This document shows, one piece after another, positions 1 to 7,000 of a DNA stretch of 9,104 nucleotides. Position 1 is the stretch's first letter. Each line of letters starts with the position of its first letter. This stretch comes from Methylococcaceae bacterium UBA659 (GTDB lineage: Bacteria > Pseudomonadota > Gammaproteobacteria > Methylococcales > Methylomonadaceae), in NCBI GenBank assembly GCA_002299495.1, contig DBNZ01000176.1, positions 580 to 9,683 on the forward strand, in the 5' to 3' direction. Below the pieces are notes generated by a model, which was not told the origin of the DNA, did no database searches, and saw only the letters and a list, made by a program, of their open reading frames with translations. The translations under genes and the position numbers were made by a program.

Positions 1-265
1 GTTCCGGGATCAACGTGGCGACAGACCGGTTGGGTACAAAGCCAAGCTCATGGGCTTGTACTGGCACAAGCCTCCCCCAATACCGCTGTAACTGCGAAGC
101 CTGATGGGGCGAATCTAAGTCGTCATAAAGCCCCCCTAAAAGTTTAGTGTTGATCGGATATGAGCCGGTTTCATCGCTCTGGATACAACGGACAGGCCTG
201 GCATAACAGGACTTTAGCCTGTTAACAATCAGTTTTTTGGCATTATTGGGGGGGGTGTTTTCCAT
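1..265 (-). CDS. Hypothetical protein, 5' part only (runs off left edge)
   Basis: On the minus strand an ATG at 265-263 opens a frame of 88 codons without a stop up to the window edge, so the C-terminal part is missing. The peptide begins MENTPPNNAKKLIVNRLKSC and continues as a soluble-looking, mixed-charge sequence with no signal peptide or membrane segment. I recognise no family motif. There is no clear Shine-Dalgarno sequence before the ATG, and the start sits behind an 8-base homopolymer run (248-255 on the plus strand), which is prone to slippage. Shorter open frames also exist on the plus strand here, so coding status is moderate. It could be a genuine hypothetical gene or another decayed accessory gene next to the transposase remnant. 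Confidence 0.4.
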   Translation of the reverse strand, partial: MENTPPNNAKKLIVNRLKSCYARPVRCIQSDETGSYPINTKLLGGLYDDLDSPHQASQLQRYWGRLVPVQAHELGFVPNRSVATLIPE

Positions 266-430
266 ATTTAGTCGATTTCGGCCGTTTGTGTGCGATGAAT
301 GGTTATGGGAAAGGTTTTTAGGTCAGGAAGCTATCTTTGCCATGCGTATTTACAAGCTGCTGAGTGCTTCGGTTGCGTATTTTTCTTAGCACTTTCGCCG
401 CCCTGAAAAAAGCAGTTTATGTTATGCGGC

Positions 431-657
431 ATGATAACTAAACAAAGATACATAGAATACCTGATCAGCACGCCGATCACACCGCCTGCCACAACTTGTC
501 CGAACACTTGGAAAATGTCAGCCATGACGTGGTGAGCAACTTCCTGAAACGCAACCGGATCACGGCACGCGAGGTTTGGATTTCCTTAAAAGTGAAGGCC
601 AAGGCATTCAAAACCACCCTTTACCAACACGGAAAAATTTGTTTTACGGCTACCTAA
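431..657 (+). pseudogene. Transposase N-terminal fragment, frameshifted (IS4/IS701-like)
   Basis: An ATG at 431 starts MITKQRYIEYLISTPIT in one frame. The similarity then continues in another frame from about 487 as CHNLSEHLENVSHDVVSNFL, followed by KRNRITAREVW, and ends at TAA 655-657. Joined together these read like the N-terminal helical region of DDE transposases of the IS4/IS701 type, which start with a short 'YI.YL.S.P' block and then an 'NL.EHL..VSHD..S.FL' block. A single-base deletion around 479-486 would explain the frame change. After the REVW motif the similarity stops and the catalytic DDE domain is absent, so the copy is dead. Family assignment is from remembered motif similarity, not a database search. 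Confidence 0.6.
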
Positions 658-678
658 AAGCTGAACTGGATAACCCTA

Positions 679-719
679 GGATTAGGGCTTATTCTGGGGT
701 ATAGCGAAAGTCCTAATCC
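679..719. repeat. 12-bp imperfect inverted repeat
   Basis: GGATTAGGGCTT at 679-690 pairs with AAGTCCTAATCC at 708-719, which gives a 12-bp stem with one G-T wobble and a 17-nt loop. A competing small stem, CCCTA (674-678) with TAGGG (683-687), overlaps its left arm, so two alternative foldings exist. Neither side has a T-run, so it is not a typical intrinsic terminator. It lies downstream of the flavoenzyme stop in the direction of that operon and just beyond the transposase remnant. It could be a factor-dependent 3' structure, a mobile-element end or a protein-binding dyad. Confidence 0.55.
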
Positions 720-822
720 CATTGATGGCGCCAATCCGCCACTAGCGAAGTTTCCTTAGCACCCTCGCAAGGGTCGGGATAAGCCATCACCGTGATCATT
801 CCGCCGCTTTCGCCGGGCAGCA

Positions 823-1881
823 TCAACCAGGGAAATGTGCGGCATAATGGCGGCTGATGTCGGACGGTGGCGGCACCAGCCCCGCCAAACAATCGGCAAA
901 GCGTTGGCTGTAAAGCGGGATTTGCAAACTGCCCTTGGCGCCGAAACCGTTAAATAGGGCGAGTTGCGGATGCTGCGGGTGAAAACCGGTAAACGGTTGC
1001 TTATCCCAGGTGCAAGGCCGGATGCCCGCCAGTTGTGCGGTGACGGTAGCGCTGGTCGAGCTTGGCGAAAAACGGGCGAGACTGTCCATCAATTCGGCTT
1101 TAGCGGCGGCGGTCGGTTGGCAATCCAGCCGCTGATGGTCGAAAGTCGCGCCGGTGCGGAACTGGGTTTCAGACAACGGGAGCAGCCAATGTCCGTCATT
1201 CAGTATCTGTTGCGGCAAGCTTCCCGTAGCGAGTTGCAAGCTTAGGATTTCGCCTTTGACGGCTTGGAACGGTAGCCATGAAAACCACGGGTTATGGCGG
1301 GCGTGATGGCCTTCGCAAAAAACAACTTGTCGGGCGGTTAGGCTGCGCCACTGAGGCTTAAGTGTGACATCCAGCTCTTGATAATCGAAAGCGGTTTGGT
1401 CATAGCTGTTTTGGGTGATGAAATAGTCACGCAAGCAAGCCAGTAACGGTTTGGTCAGCAAATAACCGGTTTGTTTTTGTTCCAGCCAACCGCTAGGGGC
1501 ATTCTGGTGTGTTGCCAGACTTGGCCGAACAGCCGCCAAATACGCCTGATAACCCGCCGTGTGCAAACGCTTTGCCGCCTGTTTAACCGCAGTTTCATCA
1601 CGCAGTAAACGCAGCATCGGTTTTTCCAGATAAAACGTTTGTCCGAATTGCGCGGCCAATTCTTGGTATAGCCGTTTAGCGGCCGGCAACAATAAATCGA
1701 CATCCGTGGATTTGACCAAACGCATGCCGGTGACCGGATTAATCAATCCTGCCGCCACAGTTGACGCATTGGCCCCGCCGTTATCGACCACCATCACCCG
1801 ATAACCGCGCCGGATCAGCTCATAGGCCAACAAGCTGCCGGCTAAGCCCTGGCCGATAAGCAAAAAATCGACCTTATTCAA
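823..1881 (-). CDS. FAD-dependent oxidoreductase, DAO family
   Basis: This is a D-amino-acid-oxidase-fold flavoenzyme of unknown substrate (352 residues from the start chosen here). A Rossmann FAD-binding start is clear: LLIGQGLAG (GxGxxG at residues 10-15), then a helix and a strand ending in an acidic residue (VMVVD, D33) that should bind the adenosine ribose. The VAAGLINPVTG segment and the C-terminal NGFGAKGS block match the glycine-rich motifs seen in DAO proteins. There is no signal peptide or membrane span. The TTG at 1881-1879 overlaps the upstream mtaD-like stop as TTGA, with a purine-rich GGAG/GGGG Shine-Dalgarno stretch just before it. This start also puts the Rossmann fold at the extreme N-terminus. 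An in-frame ATG at 1920 would add 13 unrelated residues and overlap mtaD by 43 nt. The gene is probably translationally coupled to the deaminase. Glycine oxidase or MnmC-like activity is possible but unproven. Confidence 0.85.
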   Translation of the reverse strand: MNKVDFLLIGQGLAGSLLAYELIRRGYRVMVVDNGGANASTVAAGLINPVTGMRLVKSTDVDLLLPAAKRLYQELAAQFGQTFYLEKPMLRLLRDETAVKQAAKRLHTAGYQAYLAAVRPSLATHQNAPSGWLEQKQTGYLLTKPLLACLRDYFITQNSYDQTAFDYQELDVTLKPQWRSLTARQVVFCEGHHARHNPWFSWLPFQAVKGEILSLQLATGSLPQQILNDGHWLLPLSETQFRTGATFDHQRLDCQPTAAAKAELMDSLARFSPSSTSATVTAQLAGIRPCTWDKQPFTGFHPQHPQLALFNGFGAKGSLQIPLYSQRFADCLAGLVPPPSDISRHYAAHFPG

Positions 1882-3209
1882 CTCCTGCCCCGCTCCGATT
1901 CGGACAAACGTTGTTGCCAAATACCGATTCTTTCATTCAAGCCGTCGAGGTTGAATCGGGCCAATTGCCGGTTCTGCAATAACCGTCGCCCGGCCACCCA
2001 GACATCGGTGACTTGCTGGCGGTTCGCCGCGTATACGATTTGCGATACGGGATCGTACAGCGGCTGGCTCTCCAGTCCGCCTAGGTCAATGGCGATGACA
2101 TCGGCGGCCTTGCCTATTTGCAAAGAGCCGATCTCATTATCCAAACCCAAAGCCTTCGCGCCATTCAGAGTCGCCATCCGCAAGGCCGTTGCCGCCGACA
2201 CCGCGCTGGCGTCGCGGGCGACCGCCTTGGCCAACAAAGCCGCCGTGCGCATTTCGCCGAGCATGTCCAAATCGTTGTTGCTGGCGGCGCCGTCCGTGCC
2301 AAGCGCCACATTGATTCCGGCCGCCAAACAGTGCGCGACCGGGCAAAAGCCGCTGGCCAATTTCAAGTTGGATTCCGGGCAATGCACGATATGTGCGCCC
2401 GCCGCCGCCATCAGGGCGATGTCCTCGGCATCCAGTTGAGTCATGTGCACCGCCATCAATGACGGGTTGACCAAGCCCAGTTCCCGCAGCCGCTGCAATG
2501 GCCGTTTGCCGGTTGATTTGACGGCTTGTTCGACTTCAAATGCCGTTTCGTGGACGTGGATATGCACCGGCAAGCCGGCTGCGCTGGCCAGTTTGCTGGC
2601 TTTCGCCAGCGGCTGGTCGGAGACGGTGTAGGGGGCGTGTGGGGCGAACGCTGCCGATAACAACGGTTGCCCTTGCAGCTGCGCGTACACGGCCATGCCT
2701 TTTTCCAGGTAAGCTTCGCTGTGCTGCGCCCAGACGGTCGGGAAATCGACCACGATCAAGCCCACCGAGGCGCGGATGCCGTGCAACGCCGCCCGTTCGG
2801 CGGTGACGTTGGGGAAAAAATACATGTCGTTGAAACAGGTCGTCCCGCTACGCAACATTTCGGCAATCGCCAAATCCACGCCGTCACGGACGAATTCCTC
2901 ACCCACCCATTGCCGCTCTAATGGCCAAATATGCTGTTGCAACCAATCCATCAGCGGCAGATCGTCGGCAACGCCGCGTAGCAACGTCATCGCCGCATGG
3001 GTATGGCAATTGACGAAACCGGGCGCTAAGGCGTGGTAGGGCAAATCGATTTCGTCGCTCGCCCGATAGCCGAGTTTCGCTTGTGCGGTAGGCAGCAAAT
3101 CGACGATCCGGCCCCCACGGATGGCTAGGCTGTGCTGCGGGTAAGTGATGGCTTCCGGCTCTACGGGTATAATCCAGCGGGCGTGGATCAAGGTGTCGAC
3201 AGGTTTCAT
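1878..3209 (-). CDS. mtaD: 5'-methylthioadenosine/S-adenosylhomocysteine deaminase-like amidohydrolase
   Basis: This 443-residue protein is a member of the metal-dependent TRZ/ATZ branch of the amidohydrolase superfamily. The family's metal and catalytic residues are visible: NCHTH (H69, H71), HAPYTVSD (H191), HIHVHE (metal H218, catalytic E221), H255 in MAVHM, HCPESNLKLASG, and LGTDGAASNNDLDML (metal D306). Proteins of this pattern commonly deaminate MTA to methylthioinosine and SAH to S-inosylhomocysteine, in methionine and purine salvage. The length is normal for the family and the enzyme should be cytosolic. Start ATG 3209-3207 is preceded by AGGA about 9 nt upstream, and a TATAAT lies a further 24 nt upstream. 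Its stop overlaps the start of the following flavoenzyme. Related chlorohydrolase/guanine-deaminase-type enzymes share these motifs, so exact substrate is less certain than the family. Confidence 0.85.
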   Translation of the reverse strand: MKPVDTLIHARWIIPVEPEAITYPQHSLAIRGGRIVDLLPTAQAKLGYRASDEIDLPYHALAPGFVNCHTHAAMTLLRGVADDLPLMDWLQQHIWPLERQWVGEEFVRDGVDLAIAEMLRSGTTCFNDMYFFPNVTAERAALHGIRASVGLIVVDFPTVWAQHSEAYLEKGMAVYAQLQGQPLLSAAFAPHAPYTVSDQPLAKASKLASAAGLPVHIHVHETAFEVEQAVKSTGKRPLQRLRELGLVNPSLMAVHMTQLDAEDIALMAAAGAHIVHCPESNLKLASGFCPVAHCLAAGINVALGTDGAASNNDLDMLGEMRTAALLAKAVARDASAVSAATALRMATLNGAKALGLDNEIGSLQIGKAADVIAIDLGGLESQPLYDPVSQIVYAANRQQVTDVWVAGRRLLQNRQLARFNLDGLNERIGIWQQRLSESERGRS

Positions 3210-3236
3210 GATGGGCGATCCTAGTTAAATTCTGCG

Positions 3237-3242
3237 ATTATA
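3237..3242 (-). promoter_or_regulatory. -10 element of the mtaD-flavoenzyme operon
   Basis: The minus strand reads TATAAT here, an exact sigma-70 -10 match about 27 nt before the mtaD start codon. No good -35 is found at the usual 16-18 nt spacing; TGGACA lies 22 nt upstream, which is too far. The promoter may therefore be weak or activator-dependent. The 3277-3298 dyad lies about 35 nt further upstream, which is suitable for an activator or other regulator. Confidence 0.5.
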
Positions 3243-3276
3243 GCTGCCGTGCTTCAAATTTAGCTGTCCACACAGG

Positions 3277-3298
3277 CCGCCGATGTGGGTGTCGGCGG
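3277..3298. repeat. 7-bp GC-rich inverted repeat between divergent genes
   Basis: CCGCCGA (3277-3283) and TCGGCGG (3292-3298) are perfect inverted arms separated by 8 nt. The repeat lies between the leftward mtaD-like gene and the rightward lipoprotein gene, upstream of both proposed promoters. There is no T-run on either strand, so it is not an intrinsic terminator. An operator-type dyad is possible. A chance GC-rich palindrome cannot be excluded. Confidence 0.35.
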
Positions 3299-3355
3299 GA
3301 AGGAGCGCCGCCCCCTAAGTCCTTTATCAACGGTCAAAACTGGGCGCCCCTTCAT

Positions 3356-3385
3356 TTGACCATCGGGAGGTTTTGTTGCTACAAA
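3356..3385 (+). promoter_or_regulatory. Candidate sigma-70 promoter for the NlpC/P60 gene
   Basis: TTGACC (3356-3361, 5 of 6 consensus) and TACAAA (3380-3385, 4 of 6) are separated by 18 nt. Transcription would begin near 3392, downstream of the early TTG (3373, 3376) and ATG (3388) candidate starts. This favours translation from TTG 3427 or ATG 3439. Confidence 0.4.
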
Positions 3386-3438
3386 AAATGCAGGTTGCCG
3401 TCCTAACGGGGCCGCTCGGAAAGCTTTTGCGTACATTA

Positions 3439-3906
3439 ATGAACTTTGCATTTTTGCGCGTACTGTTATGCCTTGCCATAGTGCTACTCAGTGCCTGTGC
3501 CAGCACTCCGGAACCGGGACCGCTTAGCACGCCCCCCCTGCCCGCAGCCGTCAACTATGCCTTAAGCCTACGAGGGGTGCCTTATCGCTACGGCAAAGCA
3601 TCCCCTAGCGAGGGGTTCGATTGCAGCGGTTTTGTTTGGCATGTTTATAAACGGCAGGGCATCAACCTGCCCCGAACCGCTAAGGACATGGCCTTAACCC
3701 TTCCTTCCATCCCCAAGCAGGCCATGGCCTCGGGCGACTTGGTTTTTTTCAATATCAACGGCAAGCCATTCTCGCATGTGGGTATTTATGTCAACAAAGG
3801 CCAATTCATCCACGCACCTAGCCAACGCACAGGCCATGTCCTGATTTCCGACTTGCAAAACCGGTACTGGCAGCAACGGCTTATGGGGGTACGCCGCCCG
3901 CGTTGA
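3439..3906 (+). CDS. NlpC/P60-family lipoprotein (probable peptidoglycan endopeptidase)
   Basis: From ATG 3439 the protein has 155 residues. MNFAFLRVLLCLAIVLLSAC is a lipoprotein signal with an LSAC lipobox, so Cys20 should be acylated. A short Pro-rich tether (TPEPGPLSTPPLP) follows, then an NlpC/P60 domain to the end. The catalytic Cys is in FDCSGF (C62), the His in SHVGIYV (H113) and the third polar residue in FIHAPS (H125). The RYG motif ahead of the Cys is also typical. Such proteins (MepS/Spr-like) cleave peptide cross-links of peptidoglycan from the periplasmic face. The start is uncertain. TTG 3427, behind GGAA, gives a more basic n-region (MRTLMNF). TTG 3376 sits 5 nt after GGGAGG but would give an unusually long 40-residue leader. 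The gene stands alone, divergent from mtaD and 152 nt before smc. No terminator is visible after it. Confidence 0.85.
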   Translation: MNFAFLRVLLCLAIVLLSACASTPEPGPLSTPPLPAAVNYALSLRGVPYRYGKASPSEGFDCSGFVWHVYKRQGINLPRTAKDMALTLPSIPKQAMASGDLVFFNINGKPFSHVGIYVNKGQFIHAPSQRTGHVLISDLQNRYWQQRLMGVRRPR

Positions 3907-3990
3907 GACAGGTTTTGGAAACTTAAGAACCACTGGGTTGCGCTCATACCCTAAACGGCGCAGGGATTATTCAGAGTTCCCTTAACAAAA

Positions 3991-4020
3991 TTCCAATTCA
4001 AGCCGTTAATCGCCGATAAT
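3991..4020 (+). promoter_or_regulatory. Candidate promoter for smc
   Basis: GATAAT (4015-4020) is a good -10. The matching -35, TTCCAA (3991-3996, spacer 18), is poor. This would start transcription near 4027, about 30 nt before the smc ATG at 4059. The rest of the 3907-4058 gap shows no gene and only weak 4-5 bp stems. No Shine-Dalgarno sequence is evident immediately before smc, so translation initiation may be weak. Confidence 0.35.
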
Positions 4021-4058
4021 GCCCTGTTTTGTTTTTCTTAGGTTTCATCTAGTCCACT

Positions 4059-7000
4059 ATGAAGTTGGAAAAAATCAAACTGGCCGGCTTTAAATCGTTC
4101 GTTGACCCGACCACCATCCCTATTAACGGTAATTTGACCGCCATCGTTGGCCCTAATGGTTGCGGAAAATCCAATATCATCGACGCAGTGCGATGGGTGA
4201 TGGGGGAAAGCTCGGCCAAACATTTGCGCGGCGGCCATATGGCCGATGTCATTTTCAATGGTTCATCCGGCCGCAAACCCGTGGGCACGGCCACAGTCGA
4301 GCTGATATTCAACAACAGCGAACGCAAGCTCGGCGGCGAATACGCACAATACGACACCATTGCCATCAAACGCCAAGTCAGCCGCGACGGCCAGTCTTTA
4401 TTCATGCTTAATGGCTCGCGCTGCCGCCGCAAGGACATCACCGACCTGTTCCTGGGCACCGGCTTAGGTTCCAGAAGCTATGCCATCATCGAGCAAGGCA
4501 CCATATCCCGCATGGTTGAAGCCAAGCCGGAAGAATTGCGGGTCCATATCGAAGAAGCCGCCGGCATTTCAAAATACAAGGAACGCCGCCAAGAAACCGA
4601 AATGCGGATGCGGCACACGCGGGAAAATCTCGAACGGCTTAACGACCTGCGCGATGAGGTCGAAAAGCAACTCAAGCATTTACAAAAACAAGCGGAAAAG
4701 GCGGAAAAGTATACCGCGTTAAAAAAGCAAGAACGGCAAACCCAACTCGAGTTACTGGCGATGCGCTGGCAAGGTTATCAACACAGTGCCGAGCATCAAG
4801 AATCGCTTCTGCACGAGGCGGCCGCCTGCCATAACCGTTTCTTTGTAGAGTTACGGCAACTGGAACGACAACAAGAAGACCTAAGAGCCGCTTACAAAGA
4901 CCAACAGGCGCAGGCCCATACTTGCCAAGGCGACTTTTATACCCTAACCGCCGAGGTCAGCCGGCTTGAACAAGCCATCAAGCATCACCAAGAAAGTCAC
5001 CAACAAACCACCATTGAACTCAAGCGCACCCAAGCCCGCGCTGCGGAGTGGCAACAGGAACTGGCCGCCGATTTTGAAACCCTAGCAGAAATCAGGCAAA
5101 CCCTTTCGGACACCGAACCACAAATTTTGCTTGCCGACCAACGCTGCCATCAACAACACACCCGCCAGAATGAACTGGAACCGAGGCGGCAGGCCTGGCA
5201 GCAACAGTGGGAGCAATTCCAGACCGAGAGCGGCCTACAAAAGCAACACGCCGAAGTGTTACGGGTCAAAATCGACCAGGCGGTAAAATCTCACCAGCCA
5301 TTGCAAGCACGCCTAGATAAGCTGACCGTAGAGCGGCAAAACCTGGACTTGGACGATTTGCCAAGACAACTCGCCAGCTTGGAAGCAGCGGTCAACCAAT
5401 TAGCCGCACAACGGGAGCAACACCAAAGTGCCGTGAACTCATTGCAACAGCATCTTTCCGAACTTCGCCATGAACAAAAACAGCAGCAACAAAAACTGCA
5501 AGCAAACCATGCTGAACTGGCCCCCATCAAGGGCAAAATCAGCTCCTTGGAATTATTGCAACAACATGCTTTAGGGAAGGACAACCAGCACTTGCTGGAT
5601 TGGTTGGCTTGCGTCAATTTGACCGACGCCCCCCGCCTGGCCGAAGCCATTGACGTGCAAACGGGTTGGGAAACCGCTACCGAGATCGTGTTGGGCGCCT
5701 ATCTGGATGCCGTGTGCGTAAACCAACTTGAGGCGCTCATAACAAACTTGTCTCGGCTACACCATGAATCGCTGGCGATACTGGCCCTTGATTCACTCCC
5801 GCCTGACGCCGATGACGCAAAGCCACCCGTCAACGCAGAAAGATTAACCGATAAAGTCAGAGCACCCTGGCCCTTAGCCTCATTGTTAACGGGCATATAC
5901 TGCACTGACACCGTATCAAGCGCCTATGAATTGAGCAAACAGCTGGCGCCGTTTGAATCCATCATCACACCCGACGGCAGTTGGTTCGGGCCGGGATGGG
6001 TAAAAATACACCAGCAACAGGACAGTAAGACGGGTATGTTGCAGCGGGAGAAAGATTTACGCCAACTCAAACTAAGGCGACAAGAATGCGAGGGCGTTTG
6101 TTATGACTTGGAAATGACCCTAGCAGCCATTGATGACGGGATCAGTCAAACAGAAGGCCAACTGCAAGACCAACAACGGCTATACCACCAGCTCGGCACC
6201 GAACTTTCCAACCAAAACGCCAAGCTCGGCGCCCAACAAGCCCATTTGCACCAACAACAACGCCGCATGGTGCAAATCGCCCATGAACTTGAAGAACTGC
6301 TAGAGGAACAAAGCGACAATGCAGAAACTATTGCCGCATATCGGTTAGCCCTTGAGGACGCAGACCAAGCATTAAACCAATTCGAGCAACGACGGCAAAA
6401 TTTAGCGGCACACCACCAACAATTACAAACCGAAGCCCAACAAATCGCGCAAGCCGTCCATACCGCCCAGCAGCAGCTTTTTGAACTCAAAGCAAAATCC
6501 GAGCAATTGCGGGCATCGGAACAAGCCACTCATAGACAAATTGACCGCATGCAACAACAATACCGGCAAACCGCCGCATTGATCGCCGAATTACAACATA
6601 AACAAACGCTCGCATTACAACCGATTGCATATGAAAAACAATCGCTAACAGAAAAAGCGCTGGCCAAAACCGACCTGGAAAGCCAATTAAAGCATCACCG
6701 GCAATTACAAGAAAAAACCGCAGCCACATTGAATAGCCTGTCCGAACAATACCAGAAGACCCAACGAGCCCTGGAAAAGGCGAAAGCGGAACTGGACCGG
6801 CTGCGCTTTGAATGGCAAGAAAACCAAGTCAGGCAACAAACCATCAACGAACAGTTGCGGGAACTCAATGCCGATGTTGGCCAAATAGTGGCCAACCTAC
6901 CGCCTGATGCGGAAGCAAAACGCTGGAAAACTCAATTAGCCGTTTTGGCTACGGACATAGAGCACCTAGGCACCATCAATTTAACCGCCATTGAGGAATA

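Larger units (their letters stand above)
266..822. other. Gene-poor region with transposase remnant and inverted repeat
   Basis: No intact gene is supported in this stretch. It separates a leftward unknown ORF from the 3' end of the flavoenzyme gene. It holds a frameshifted transposase N-terminus (about 431-657) and a 12-bp imperfect inverted repeat (679-719). There is also a small hairpin with arms ACCCT/AGGGT near 761-775, without a T-run. A leftward 64-codon frame at 331-525 lies antisense to the transposase fragment and is best read as its shadow. No tRNA or other RNA gene was recognised. Confidence 0.6.

Noticed and set aside
331..525. Leftward 64-codon frame with a hydrophobic N-terminus, like a small membrane protein
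   Set aside because: It is exactly antisense to the transposase fragment, has no clear ribosome-binding site, and its hydrophobic stretch is explained by the complementary codons.
381..768. 18-bp imperfect direct repeat (15 of 18 identical) at 381-398 and 751-768 around the transposase remnant
   Set aside because: It is far too long and degenerate for a target-site duplication of such elements, and a match of this quality is not very unlikely by chance in a region of this size.
964..3039. Rightward frames opposite the flavoenzyme and mtaD genes
   Set aside because: They are Arg/Pro/Ala-rich shadows of clear family genes on the other strand.
3918..3975. Possible terminator after the lipoprotein gene
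   Set aside because: Only 4-5 bp stems (AACC/GGTT, TGCGC/GCGCA) without a T-run are present.
5291..6895. Several leftward open frames inside smc, some with serine/cysteine runs
   Set aside because: They are antisense shadows of the Gln-rich coiled-coil codons (CAA/CAG/CAC read in reverse) and have no start signals or family features.
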